This document shows, piece by piece, positions 18,474-28,747 of a stretch of DNA of 64,000 bases. Both the position numbers and the translations under genes were made by a program. Every line of letters begins with the position of its first letter. The first letter of the stretch is position 1. The notes beneath the pieces were generated by a model. That model was given only the letters and a program-made list of their open reading frames with translations, did not search any database and was not told the DNA's origin. Source of the DNA: Rhizophagus sp. LPA8_4_AMF (Eukaryota; Glomeromycota; Glomeromycetes; Glomerales; Glomeraceae); the NCBI GenBank assembly GCA_021464525.1, contig JADRCO010000010.1:1-64000 (forward strand). The letters run 5' to 3'.

Positions 18474-19763
18474 AGAGGAACAGTACCAATCCATTTATTA
18501 TTTGAATCTAAGACTTGTTCCCTTTTATTAAAGGAGACTTTTAATTTTTAAGGTAAACCACTTTTAATATAGATTTTGCCTGCTTCTCTGTCTTTGAACC
18601 ACTTAGTAACTTTTAAATTAAGGACACCACCATCATATAGGGATTTGTAATCTTCTTTAGTTAGTTCTCCAGGGTAACCTTTACATTTAACAACTTCTTC
18701 AGTTTCACAATCAAGATAATAAACTTTAGGCATAAGGAAGTAACCTTCTTTAAATTTATGTTCTAATTTCATTTTTCCTAAAACTGTACTGGAAATATCT
18801 TCATTAAGTAAAGGGCCAGAAATCATAAGAGAATCCGTATCACTATAATATAATTCATGCCCTAATTCTAAAGCTTTTAATTAATAATCATTCTAGCGTG
18901 AGAAGTAACCACTGAAGCTATGGGGACATTGTTTCCTATTCCAAATTCTGATTCATATTGACTAATTATTTCCTCTGCTACTCCTGAATGTTTGAATTGA
19001 TTAAAGTCCTTCTTCTTAGAGTAAGAAATTAGAGTAGTATCAGAAATTCTCATAAGTTTTCTAAGTCGATGTAATTCCTTCTTAGAAAACAAACCTTTAA
19101 GAAAGACCAAGGAGTATTGGAGAATTCCTGTACCATTTCAGCATAATCAGAAGGGGAAGTCCTTTTAGGCTCAAATAATGAATATTCAGGTATTTCCCCT
19201 ATATAATTAAGAGTAGTTTTAAGATCATTTAAGAAAAAGTAATGAGGAAAGTGGTCTTTTTGGGTTTCAACCTTCCAGTCTTTAGCTAATTTACCTAAAG
19301 CACCAGGTAATATTCTTATTGAATCTTTTATAGTTAAAACAATCTTACCTTTATTACTGATTGTTAAAGCCATGATTTCCCCATTATTTATAATAGGGTC
19401 ACAAACATAGTTAGGTAGATTAAGTAAAGGAATTAAAGACAGAATTGAATCATACCCTCCCCAATTATGAAAGTAACATGTTCTTCCTAAGTTATTCCTA
19501 ATTAAATCCTGCCAGAACATCTCCAACATTGTGTTAGTATTATAACCCCATTGAGTTATATCAAAGATTCTTTCATTTTCACCATTATACCATGCAGCCA
19601 TATAAACTTTGTTTGTACCATCTGGATTAATAATAGCTTCAAGATCCGCTGCTACTATTTTATTATTAAAGTCAATTTTTCCTTTTGATTCCATTAGATG
19701 CTCTATTTCTGGAAATCTTATCATTCTTTCTCCTAGGTTTTGAGAGATAGGGAATGTTTGCAC
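18474..19763 (-). pseudogene. dpo: Plasmid-type DNA polymerase B fossil
   Basis: Minus-strand relative of the 2672 polymerase. The N-terminal exonuclease part is at 19095-19763 (Exo I as ADLEAI, Exo II in CYFHNWGGYD). The palm and C-terminal parts lie at 18474-19050 (VPIASVVTSHAR, VYYLD, KCKGYPGEL). It is broken, with several breaks, and shorter than the intact relative. A family C double hairpin sits between the two halves. It lies back to back with the rnl leader. Confidence 0.8.
19056..19090 (-). repeat. Double-hairpin element, family C, inside the polymerase fossil
   Basis: Same 35-nt unit as at 6308. Read on the minus strand it encodes CFLRRNYIDLENL, which ends the N-terminal polymerase frame. 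Confidence 0.9.
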
Positions 19764-19852
19764 ATTTTTTGTAATGTGAATGACTTTTTCATTTTGAATT
19801 TATTAAATGGGGGTGTAATTTCTCTTTGATTTTCTTGGATTTTTAAGGTTGT

Positions 19853-19913
19853 GTTTATCAGTTCTACATTTTGATTTGAAATTATATGGAGAAAATTCGC
19901 AGCGATCTGGAAT
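19853..19913 (+). promoter_or_regulatory. Candidate promoter or processing motif upstream of rnl
   Basis: TGTTTATCAGTTCTAC is followed by CGCAGCGATCTGGAAT, 38 nt from AGTTCTAC start to CGCAG start, exactly as at cob and rns. The rRNA seems to begin directly after it. Confidence 0.55.
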
Positions 19914-20166
19914 GTAAAACCAAGTATAACAAAGGGGCTACTAGGGATGACTAGGCAATGGAACGGAATGAGGTTTAATCCAAACTGTCGAATCCTATCA
20001 AGGGTATGTTAATCAACCCGGTCTCGACGATCAAGACCAAAAGGTGCCTCACTTACCCTGGGAATTGAAACATCTTAGTACCAGGAGGAAAGGAAATCAA
20101 CCGAGACTCTACAAGTAGTGGCGAGCGAACGTAGACAAGCTATCTCTATCAACTTAGACAAACTCT

Positions 20167-20198
20167 CCCCTGTTAGGCTACCTATGCCGGTACAGGGG
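20167..20198 (+). repeat. Double-hairpin element, family B, in rnl
   Basis: CCCCTGT...ACAGGGG in a variable part of the 5' domain of the LSU rRNA, so it would remain in the mature RNA unless removed. Confidence 0.88.
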
Positions 20199-20614
20199 TC
20201 TGTTTACATTTATGCATAGCAGCAGAAAAAAGGTAGCCTTTGGACAAAGACATAAACAATAGCTTGGAATAGCTAGCCACAGATGGTGATAGCCCAGTAA
20301 GGATATGACTTTGCTCCCTTTTGGCAGTGAATGTCCTTAGATTAAAACCAAGGGCTTCTTAGAGAGAATTGGCGGCTTGTCAAGCTGCTTTTATAATACC
20401 CTGTCTATTAAGGCAGAAAAGGTGTACCATCATCAAAGCTAAGTATGCTCCATTGACCGATAGTGCAGAGTACCGTGAGGGAAAGTTGAAAAAGCAGGTA
20501 GTAAACTGGTGAAAAGCCTGAACTAGTGGCTCCATAAGCAGCTGGAATCACAACAGCCATTGACTCCAACTCAATATGTGATAACAGCGTACCTTTTGCA
20601 TAATGGGTGAATTG

Positions 20615-20985
20615 CTTGCCCATAAGGATTGTGAAATCCTTTATCAAACTGACTCATGACCAGAAATGGTCGGTATTATGATTAGCTCATAATGCTAACG
20701 GTGAAACCTAAGGAGATATTCTCTATGGCAATACCGTGGGAAGTTGAGAAATCGTAGGAATAGGTGGACAATTGTAGTCCATTAGAGTAATTCTAAAGCA
20801 CATTAATCAAATAAGATTACTCCTTTTTCTCAACCCTGTAACGACTGATTCGAAAGAAGAGACTAATATAGATTGGTAACACGTCAGCACTCAAATATTC
20901 CATGAAATCATGGTAAACAATTAAATTACCTAAAATTTCTTTGAGTTGAAGGTATAGTCTAAACAGATATGAAAATTTCTGAATA
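20615..20985 (+). other. Probable group I intron rnl-i1, no ORF
   Basis: LSU pairing is interrupted after CATAATGGGTGAATTGCTT (E. coli about 575-590) and resumes near TTGCAGCAAGATGATGG. The insert contains GCTAACGGTGAAACCTAA, ATACCGTGGGAAGTTG, GTAACGACTGATT...CACGTCAGC and GAAGGTATAGTCTA, a group I P7 region. The second insert (rnl-i2) shares all four blocks. Boundaries are approximate. Confidence 0.6.
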
Positions 20986-21207
20986 ATTGCAGCAAGATGA
21001 TGGTGGGTGCATGGTAAATACACCCTAGCAAAAGCGACCCTAATTAGCCGGTGATAGTACCAACCATCAGACCCGAACCCAGGTGATCTTGCCATGGCCA
21101 AGTGCTATTTAATAAGACTGAACGGGTGTTTAGGACGCCCAATTTAGGGGTGACCCTTTATTTAAATCTGGCTCATAACGGTGAAGCCTAAAGTCAAAAC
21201 AAACTAA

Positions 21208-21247
21208 GGTTCCTTGGAACATAGGACAACGTTCTGTGGAACCAAGG
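21208..21247 (-). repeat. Double-hairpin element, family A, in rnl-i2
   Basis: GGTTCCTTGG...CCAAGG with core AACATAGGACAACGTTCTGT. The same version lies at 41838 and 61498. Confidence 0.88.
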
Positions 21248-21427
21248 TAATACCGTGGGAAGTTCTATAATCGTAGAAACCAACTTATTAAAAACAAATC
21301 AATATACTTTTTAGTCTTTTATAGAACCCCGTAACGACTGACCGAAAGGAAGGCTCTTTAATTAAATTAAGGGCAACACGCCAGCACTTCTAGGTTTCAG
21401 CCAATTATGGTGTTAGTATAATTATCA

Positions 21428-21468
21428 GGTTCCTTGTTACATAGTGCAACGTAACGTTGTAACCAAGG
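21428..21468 (+). repeat. Double-hairpin element, family A variant, in rnl-i2
   Basis: GGTTCCTTGTTACATAGTGC then AACGTAACGTTGTAACCAAGG (end trimmed); AACGTT-type inner palindrome. Confidence 0.8.
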
Positions 21469-21597
21469 TAGACTTACAAAGCAGGAAGAAGGAAGACTAT
21501 GAGATGAAGAGCAAGTTCAATTTTACATCACTAAGAAGTTAATAGCAAGATTATCTTTTAATTTCACCAAAGCCAGTTCTTTCTCTTATTCAATATT

Positions 21598-21840
21598 AAA
21601 TCCTCGTAGGAGGAATGTTAGGAGATTGTTCTATTTATAGAGCTAAAGTAACCCACAAGGTTCGTCTATAGTAGAATAAGGTGCTGTTCATATAGAGTAT
21701 TTTAATCATCTGTCTTTCAGAATCTATGTTTCAATTACGAGCTTTTCTTCCTTCCGAGATAGGAGGAACTAGATGGAACATCTTTTCCGAACATCTAGAA
21801 ATAAAAGTTCTTAGAAAGTCCATGCTTAAATTTGTAGTAA
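21598..21840 (+). pseudogene. Degenerate LAGLIDADG ORF in rnl-i2
   Basis: A VGGMLGDCSIYRA stretch near 21612 matches the first motif of LAGLIDADG_2 enzymes. Nearby pieces in other frames (FIEYFNHLS, RIYVSITS) fit the family, but there is no open frame. A dead homing endonuclease. Confidence 0.55.
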
Positions 21841-23508
21841 GGTAAGGAGATTATCTAACACCTAAAATTGGTAGGAAGTTGAAGGTATAGTCTACTCCAG
21901 TATGAAATTATTGGGTAAAAAGGTCCGTTGCAAGGGACTCCGAAGAGCTGTGGCAAGGGGTGAAAAGCCAATCTAACCTGGAGATAGCTGGTCTTCTGCG
22001 AAACCCGTTTTAGCGGGTTGCCCATTTATTAATTCAAGTTAATTCGTTACTAGACGGTACGGCACTGGAAGCCACGCGGCTTTTGCTGCATAATTGGGGG
22101 GCTGTCATGGCTCTATCAATGGCTTCTAACCCCGGAAATGGATAGTATACAATGATGGGTAATCAGACGAATCGTGATAAGGCGATTTGTCAAAAGGGAA
22201 ACAGCCCAGAACAGGTGTGAAGGTCCCTAACAAGCTACTGAGTGAACACAAGGCAGTCCTCTCCAGTGTCTCTCCACAAAGTGGGCTTGGAAGCAGCCAC
22301 CTTTTAGCGATAGCGTAACAGCTCAGTGGTCTGAGCCTCCCTAGAAAAAGGGTATATTGCCTGGTGAGGGCGCCAAAAATGTAACGGGTCTATAGTAGTT
22401 GTCTCTCTATTCCAGCTTTGGATATAGAGGGAGTGGCAGTTTCTTCACTGTCTCACCGAAACCCTGTCCTAGATGTAAAAGTCTAGGGGTAGCAGAATAC
22501 CCAGCAAATGGAATGAAGCTTGCTCATTGAGCCGGTGGACATAGCTGGGCTAAGAATGCTGACATGAGTAGCCTAAAAGGAGGGTAATTTCCTCTTCGCC
22601 GAAAGCAGAAGGGTTTCATCTGAAAGGTCTATACCTAGATGATTAAAGCAGCGGCCTCTAAGGTTCAGAGTAACAAATTAATTCCGATGAGTAACTCTTC
22701 TGTAGGACAGTAACCTTCTTTACAAGTTTACCTTCAAGTAATCAGAGGTATATTTCAAAGAGAAAGGTTCGGGAAAGAGTCCTACAGAACTTATAACCGT
22801 ACCCTAAACCGACACAGGTCTGCAAGTAGAGCATACTAAGGCGTAGAGATAATCGTCTTGAAGGAACTCGGCAAAATGACCCCGTAACTTCGGGAGAAGG
22901 GGTGCCACTAATAAGTGGCGGCACAAAACAGGGGGGCGCGACTGTTTACTTAAAAGTGTGACCTGACAAGCTATCAGAAACAATATGGTGAAAATCCATT
23001 ATGAGAGCTGACCTCATAAGCCTACCTACAAGTGCATAGTTGGTAACGATATGTTCTAAGCTGTAGGGACAATGTAAAACATCCATCTAAGCACATGGTG
23101 GTACGTTGCTAGGCTAGATTATCATGGGTAACGAGAGTGAACATATAATGAGGCGTCGTAAGAACAGCAGACTGAAAGTGCTTGAAACGGTCTATTGAGG
23201 ATAGGAATAATCTGCTTTTAATAGGTTATTCGTTCAGCCTTATTTGTTAAATAACAAGATATCCTCCGGCGTAGAGTATGACCCTAAAATAATCATAAAG
23301 GTGTTTCTGATGGAACAGGGTAACCCCAATGATCTCCTATTTTAGGTAGGATAAGAGTAATTTTATCTATTTGATCAGTGGGGAGAGGACAGTGCAAAAA
23401 GCGAAGGTCTTTCTGTAATGGAAAGGATAGAATCATTATGATTTACTTCGAAAGAAGGCCCACTTGCACAAGGATGTTGAAATTCGATAAGAAATTGATC
23501 TTTGTCTT

Positions 23509-23543
23509 GTTTTCTAAGAAGGAATTACATCGACTTAGAAAAC
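23509..23543 (+). repeat. Double-hairpin element, family C, in rnl-i3
   Basis: GTTTTCTAAG/CTTAGAAAAC, about 80 nt upstream of the LAGLIDADG ORF. Confidence 0.9.
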
Positions 23544-23626
23544 TTAGGAATAGTTTAGTTTAAAACGGCAATAATACTACAATTAGAAAGTTCTTACTAA
23601 GAAGTTAATTAAATTCACTTAATCCT

Positions 23627-24250
23627 ATGAAACTTACTAAATTTGATACTTTGGAATCTTTAATAGAATTTCTTAAAGCTAATCCACTATGGATTTCTGG
23701 TTTTGTAGACGGGGAAGGATGCTTTACAGGATCATTTACTATTGACAAACGAAGTACTTGGGGAATACAACCACAAGCAGAATTCAATATAGTTCAAAAC
23801 AATGTAGACCAATTATTACTTGAAGCTATTAAAGAGATATTTGATAATAAAGGTGGAGTATATTCTCGCCCTAACAACATGTCTGTATATTCTGTACGAA
23901 AGACTAAAGATCTAAGAGAAGTGGTTATTCCTTATTTCTTAAGACATCCTTTAATTTCTAATAAAGCTAGAGAATTAGAAACATTTGCTATTTATTTAGC
24001 TCTGTTATCAAGTAATGAGCATGTTGGTGATTCACTTAAAGCTAGAGATCAACTCTTGAAATTGGCATTAGTTCTTAAAGAATTAAACGCTAAACGACTA
24101 GTAGGTCATAAATCAGATCGACTGGATCTTATCATTGATTGGTTAAAAGCTTTAAATGATGTACCAACTATGGAGGCTAAGCTTGAATTAAAAGAGCAGG
24201 CTAATCTATTGAAGAAAAGAAACAAAGACCTTTCTGAGATTCCTGAGTAA
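23627..24250 (+). CDS. LAGLIDADG_1 homing endonuclease in group II intron rnl-i3
   Basis: 207 residues with one clear LAGLIDADG motif, ISGFVDGEGCF near residue 26, then the typical beta-strand region (STWGIQPQAEFNIVQNN) and VVIPYFLRHPLISNKARELETF. A single motif suggests it acts as a homodimer, unless a second motif has decayed. It should cut intron-less rnl at the L1787 site and so drive intron spread. The ORF ends 22 nt before domain V. It looks intact. LAGLIDADG proteins in group II introns are known in fungal rRNA genes; some such proteins in other introns also help splicing. Confidence 0.88.
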   Translation: MKLTKFDTLESLIEFLKANPLWISGFVDGEGCFTGSFTIDKRSTWGIQPQAEFNIVQNNVDQLLLEAIKEIFDNKGGVYSRPNNMSVYSVRKTKDLREVVIPYFLRHPLISNKARELETFAIYLALLSSNEHVGDSLKARDQLLKLALVLKELNAKRLVGHKSDRLDLIIDWLKALNDVPTMEAKLELKEQANLLKKRNKDLSEIPE

Positions 24251-24580
24251 TATATCGATATTTCAATGTTTGAGCCGTATGCTATGAAAGTTGCACGTAC
24301 GGTTCTGAGGAGGGGAAAGACTGAGAGGTCCTACCTATTCCGCCCACCGGACTCTGCTAACACTAGCGTGGATGTATAGAGTCTGATACCTGCCCGATGC
24401 TAGATAATCAACTAAGCCGTTCTAGGATGGCAAAGGAAACTCTAGTCAATGGCGGCTGTAACCTTGACGGTTTGGCTATATAGGGCCGTCTTAAAACTTG
24501 GCTATATGCTGGGATACCATATTAGGTGACTAGTACATGGTCTTTAACACCTTAGAAGTAAGTTAATAGTTTTAGTCAAA

Positions 24581-25220
24581 ATGTTCTCTACACTTGTTTT
24601 ATACTTTTCGACCTGTAATAATCTAGTTAATAATGGTAATCAGCAGGAAAGACTAGTCGATAATAGCAATTCTATCTCAGAGGCCAAAAAGTATTGGCTA
24701 GGGGGGTTCGCAGAGGGTGAAGGTTCAGTTTCAGCGTCTGTTAAAATTCATTCTGACTTCAGATTTGGGGTTAATGTTCAACCAGACCCCTGGAAGTGCG
24801 TACCTATGCCGCACCAGGGGAGAGTTTGGTGTAACTCAACACGAAAATGGTAAACATATCCTAGCTGAATTTAAAGACCTGTTTGACGGCAAAGGTAGCC
24901 TTCACTTGAAACCCGGATCCCAAGACGTGTGGGAGTTTAAGCTATCAGGGTTGACTAATCTTATAGATCACGTTGTACCGTTTTACCTTAAGTATGTAAT
25001 ACCTTTCAGTGGAAAAGTAAAAGAATTCAACACTTTCCTGGAGATCCTTGAGCGTAAACAACGAAAAGAGCATTTTATCCAAGAAGGTCTAATAGATATG
25101 GTTAAGTTAGCTTATACACTCAATACGGAGGGTAAGGGCAAAATGCGTAAACGAACCCTAGAGGAAGTACTTGCTATTATCCGGGACAAAAAGGCATACT
25201 TTGCCAATCCCAACAACTAA
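24581..25220 (+). pseudogene. LAGLIDADG_1 ORF of rnl-i4, interrupted by a double hairpin
   Basis: The N-terminal part (90-residue frame from 24581) carries YWLGGFAEGEGSVSASVKI. The rest continues in a different frame (to 25220) with the usual VPFYLKYVIPFSGKVKEF and C-terminal helix. The two parts are separated by a 34-nt family B double hairpin at 24787-24820, whose length is not a multiple of three, so insertion explains the frame change. Flanks look otherwise well preserved, so the hit is probably recent. Confidence 0.85.
24787..24820 (+). repeat. Double-hairpin element, family B, inserted in the rnl-i4 ORF
   Basis: CCCCTGG...CCAGGGG with core AAGTGCGTACCTATGCCGCA; nearly identical to the copy at 38610. 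Confidence 0.92.
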
Positions 25221-25539
25221 AATCCTCAGAGACCATATGCCGAGCAGGCAAGGATACCATTCTTTCTCTTCTTTTTCTTTTACCTTGCATTTTGTAATAA
25301 ATACCCGCTACTTAAAAATTCCCCTTTTGCCTAGATGATGGAAAATGAAGATCCTTTCCTTGAAGATATGGTCCAATCCTTTACGAGAGTAGAGGGTATT
25401 AAGCCTAAGGTAGCGAAATTCCTTGGCATTTAAATGATGTCCCGCATGAAAGGTTTAACGAAGCTCCCACTGTCTCCAAGACGAACTCGGCGAAATTGAA
25501 TTATCCGTGAAGATGCGGATTACCTCCAGCTAGACGAGA

Positions 25540-27155
25540 GTGCGACCTGCTAAGCTTATAAACGTAATGTGGAGAATAACCACCTGAACGTCTATCTTCT
25601 GAGCCTACCTATACACGCGTTCTGAGTAATTGGAGGGTGTGAAGCTATAGGGACAATGCAAATTTGAGGGTATTTGTTAGGCTAGGTATCCATGGATAAC
25701 GTAAGTGAACCTATGGTTGAAGCGTTGTAATCAGAGGGTTAGAATTTCTCGTTTCTAATTTGATAGACTAGTGAATACTTTTCACCTGTTATAACGTATA
25801 GTAGGATCCTAAAGATATCATTAAGGTGCGTTTATAGGAACAGGGTAAGCCCAATGGTTTCCTTAGAAAGGAGGAATCATAGCAATTTGGTTTATCAACC
25901 AGTGGGTATAGGATTGTCTAAAAAGCAAAGGCCAGTGTGTAATGCATTGGATAGGATTTACTAATCTGCACTGAAAGGTGGCTGACTTAGACTAAAGGTG
26001 CTAAAACCTCTTTGAGGTAGTTTATATATTTGTTTAAGAATAGATACCTATTGGATATTAACTTAGTAGTAAATTATCTTTGTTTTTTCAAAAATGAAAC
26101 TGAATCTTCATCCTAATTACATAACTGGATTAATTGATGGGGAGGGTTCATTTAACATTACCATCTCTAGAGATGAGAATCGTACAACAGGTCACCGTGT
26201 CGTCTGTGAAATCCACGTTACACAAAAAGCCCATTCTGCTAGTGTGCTATATCTTCTAAAAGAGTATTTTGGCTGTGGAGTTGTCAAGATTGACAATAAA
26301 AATACGGATGGATTAAAATATCAATTGAGTAGTATAGTGGACATTAGCAGAGTCTTAATTCCTCATTTAGATAAATACCCTTTATTGACTTCTAAGTATC
26401 TTAATTATTTGACCTTCAAAAAAGCAATCAAGATGCTTGAAAATAAAGAGCATTTAACTCTTCAAGGTATAGAGAAGCTTAAAATTATGGCATCCCAAAT
26501 GAATACCAATCGGACATTTGAGGAAAAATGGCAATTTTGCCAAGAACATACTTCTAAGTCTACTATTAACCCAGAGTGGATTCAAGGATTCACTGATGCT
26601 GAAGGTTGCTTCTATTTCTATATGGGTAAACCAAATATAAAAGGAAAAGAATCTTCGACTTGGTATCTTCAAGCTTCCTTAGAAATAGCCCAAAACACTC
26701 ATGACGTTGCGGTTCTTGAACTCATTCAATCCTTTTTTGGTTGTGGAATAATAAAGCCTAAAAGGGCTAATAACGAACTAAAGACGGCACAGAGTGTAAG
26801 AAGCGTTAGCCGTTATGTTGTAAGTAATCTTAGTGATGTAATGAATGTAATCATACCCTTTTTTGATGCTCTTCCTTTGTTTACCTCTAAATCTCTAGAC
26901 TATGGAGACTGGAAAACCCTTATTAAAATGAAAGTTTCAAAGGAGCATCTCACTGAAGCAGGAGTCCAGAAAATGTTTAAAATTAAGTCTCAGATGAATA
27001 GAGGTAGAAAGGATTTTAGCAGACCATCTTAGTAGGTCTATTCTTACACTAATTTATAGGCTCTATTCAAAGTTTAGTGCTTGAGCCGTATGCGATGAAA
27101 GTTGCACGTACGGTTCTTACCGGGGGAAAGCCCGTAAGGGCCTACCTATCGGTAC
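25540..27155 (+). other. Group II intron rnl-i5 carrying a LAGLIDADG ORF
   Basis: Begins GTGCGACCTG. Domain V GAGCCGTATGCGATGAAAGT then TGCACGTACGGTTC at 27084-27117, then a domain VI-like stem, ending GGTAC. Exons join as GACGAGA/AGACCC, about E. coli L2059. Similar in layout to rnl-i3. Confidence 0.9.
26094..27032 (+). CDS. Two-motif LAGLIDADG homing endonuclease in group II intron rnl-i5
   Basis: 312 residues with two LAGLIDADG motifs: ITGLIDGEGSFNI near residue 10 and WIQGFTDAEGCFYF near 163. Each is followed by the LAGLIDADG_1 fold signature (HVTQKAHSASVLYLLKEYFGCG; LEIAQNTHDVAVLELIQSFFGCG) and an IIPFF/ILIPHL segment. It should act as a monomer cutting rnl near L2059. ATG start, UAG stop about 50 nt before domain V. 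Intact. Host intron is group II, which normally would encode a reverse transcriptase. Confidence 0.92.
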   Translation: MKLNLHPNYITGLIDGEGSFNITISRDENRTTGHRVVCEIHVTQKAHSASVLYLLKEYFGCGVVKIDNKNTDGLKYQLSSIVDISRVLIPHLDKYPLLTSKYLNYLTFKKAIKMLENKEHLTLQGIEKLKIMASQMNTNRTFEEKWQFCQEHTSKSTINPEWIQGFTDAEGCFYFYMGKPNIKGKESSTWYLQASLEIAQNTHDVAVLELIQSFFGCGIIKPKRANNELKTAQSVRSVSRYVVSNLSDVMNVIIPFFDALPLFTSKSLDYGDWKTLIKMKVSKEHLTEAGVQKMFKIKSQMNRGRKDFSRPS

Positions 27156-27689
27156 AGACCCTTTGAAGCTTGACTGCAACTAGTTAGTGTGTAACCGCTA
27201 CTTAGGTACAAAGGGAGTCGACTAGACAAGATACCTTGATCTTTGTAGTAGGTTTCACTATAAATGCTGGCTAGTAGGCAGTTTGTCTGGGGCGGCAATC
27301 CTCACCTAAAGTAACTGAGGAGTCCGAAGGTGTGTTTTGCTAGGTTGGAAACCTCTCTATGGCTATGGTGAGCCTAAATAAGCGCAATGGTATAAGCATG
27401 CTTGACTGTGAGACCTACAAGTCTATCAGGTACAACCCTTTCTATTTACCCCTTCATAAATCAGAACTAGGAACTTTCCCTAGAAGGAATTACATCGACT
27501 CTTTCTTATTTCATCACTTGTTAGCCTTGGTACACAGTGCAGCGCATTGTGGAACAAGTTTGTTTTGTTAAAAGTAGTAAAGAAATGGAAGAAGGGGTAA
27601 TTAGGTGTAAAGGGTATAGGTAACTAGGGCATAGTGACCCGGTGATACATTATGGAATGTTCATCGATCAACGGATAAAAGCTACTCCT

Positions 27690-28747
27690 TAATCCCTAAG
27701 AGTGGCTCCTGCAAGATAAATTAGAAAATGCAGGTAAATACTACTATATGCTGGAAAACCCTTAGAGTCCTTGATTCGGAGACGGAATAATTCAAGGAAT
27801 TGGACAATCAGCAGGTAACTAATCGAAAATAGGTTCCTCAGAGACTACACGTAGTAAACTAATTTTGTTCTAAATAGTTAAGATATAGTCCCCTCTCAAT
27901 AGAAATATTGAGTGAGTTTCAATGACTCACTAAGATGTGTTCAATCGTTCTGTTAGCATAATTGGGAATACATTTTTAAGCTACATAATTTAGAAGTTAA
28001 GTATATTCTTTTTAACAATGTTTAATCCTTCAACTAAAGCCATGCTAGACTTGGCTAATTCTCTAAAAGGATTGAAAGCCTTTAAAAGCCTTCTTTCTTT
28101 ACCTGATCCTCTTTTTGATATAACTATAGGTTTAATGTTAGGGGATCTTTGTGCCGTTAAACGGTATCCCAACAGTATGGCAGTCTTAAAGTTCTGTCAG
28201 TCCTATAAACATCTAGACTACCTAATTCATCTATATGATTTGTTCTCTCTTTATGTATCCTCACCACCACGAGTGTATGGAATTAATCGTTCTTCGGGTT
28301 CTTATCTACAGGTTTCTTTTCAAACATTAAGTTTTCCTTTCTTTGATCAGCTCTATCTTTTGTTTTATGATCCTATCTCTGGGAAAAAGAAAATCCCTGA
28401 GAATATAAGTAATCTTTTGACTCCTCTTGGTCTTTCTTATTGGTTCATGGATGATGGAGCTAAGGCTGGTAGTGGCCTTTTCCTTCATACTGATGGATTC
28501 TCTAAGGAAGACGTTGTTTTACTTATCTCTGTATTGGATTCCAAATTTGGGCTTCAGTGTAGCCTCCGTCAACGACATAAAGATCAGTATGCTATTTACA
28601 TTTCTGCTCATAGCAAAGAACAATTTATTGAATTCATCAACACTTTTATTCATCCTTCTATGCGATACAAATTAATTTAGAGTAGCTTAAAAAATTCCCC
28701 CAACTACAGCACAGAATGTTACAACTCTTAGAAGAAACTAGACTCAA
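27690..28747 (+). other. Group I intron rnl-i6 near the omega site
   Basis: Interrupts CTACTCCT / GGGATAACAGG, close to the yeast omega intron position (L2449; my junction falls some 5 nt upstream). P1 pairs CTACTC with GAGTGG. Core segments: TTGGACAATCAGCAGGTAAC, TTCCTCAGAGACTACACGT, TTAAGATATAGTCC. Confidence 0.87.
28018..28680 (+). CDS. LAGLIDADG_2 homing endonuclease of the I-SceI type
   Basis: 220 residues with two motifs, ITIGLMLGDLCA near residue 38 and YWFMDDGAKAGSG near 141, and LTPLGLSYWF, HTDGFSKEDV and a C-terminal HPSMRYKL. Length and order match I-SceI (235 residues), which lives in the omega intron at almost the same rRNA site. It should cut intron-less rnl. Intact. The AAAATTCCCCC motif follows its stop by about 10 nt. 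Confidence 0.9.
   Translation: MFNPSTKAMLDLANSLKGLKAFKSLLSLPDPLFDITIGLMLGDLCAVKRYPNSMAVLKFCQSYKHLDYLIHLYDLFSLYVSSPPRVYGINRSSGSYLQVSFQTLSFPFFDQLYLLFYDPISGKKKIPENISNLLTPLGLSYWFMDDGAKAGSGLFLHTDGFSKEDVVLLISVLDSKFGLQCSLRQRHKDQYAIYISAHSKEQFIEFINTFIHPSMRYKLI

Larger units (their letters stand above)
21150..21912 (+). other. Probable group I intron rnl-i2, sister of rnl-i1
   Basis: Shares with rnl-i1 AACGGTGAAGCCTAA, ATACCGTGGGAAGTTC, CGTAACGACTGA...CACGCCAGC and TTGAAGGTATAGTCTA. It is inserted in the helix closing GCCCAAT/ATTGGGT (E. coli about 740). It carries two family A hairpins and a decayed homing endonuclease. Confidence 0.6.
22956..24347 (+). other. Group II intron rnl-i3 carrying a LAGLIDADG ORF
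   Basis: Begins GTGTGAC (group II GUGYG start). Near the 3' end, GAGCCGTATGCTATGAAAGT followed by TGCACGTACGGTTC at 24272-24305 is a textbook domain V, followed by a domain VI-like stem and an AC end. Inserted at about E. coli L1787, after TGTTTACTTAAAA. It encodes a LAGLIDADG protein instead of a reverse transcriptase and also carries a family C hairpin at 23509. Confidence 0.9.
24472..25403 (+). other. Group I intron rnl-i4 at the L1923 site
   Basis: Inserted between GACGGT and CCTAAGGTAGCGAA, the same position as I-CeuI-bearing introns of algae. The 3' core has CCTCAGAGACCATATG and GAAGATATGGTCC. It contains a LAGLIDADG ORF interrupted by a family B hairpin. Confidence 0.87.

Noticed and set aside
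20408-21101. Minus-strand ORFs across rnl
   Set aside because: They lie over conserved LSU rRNA and its introns and show no protein motif.
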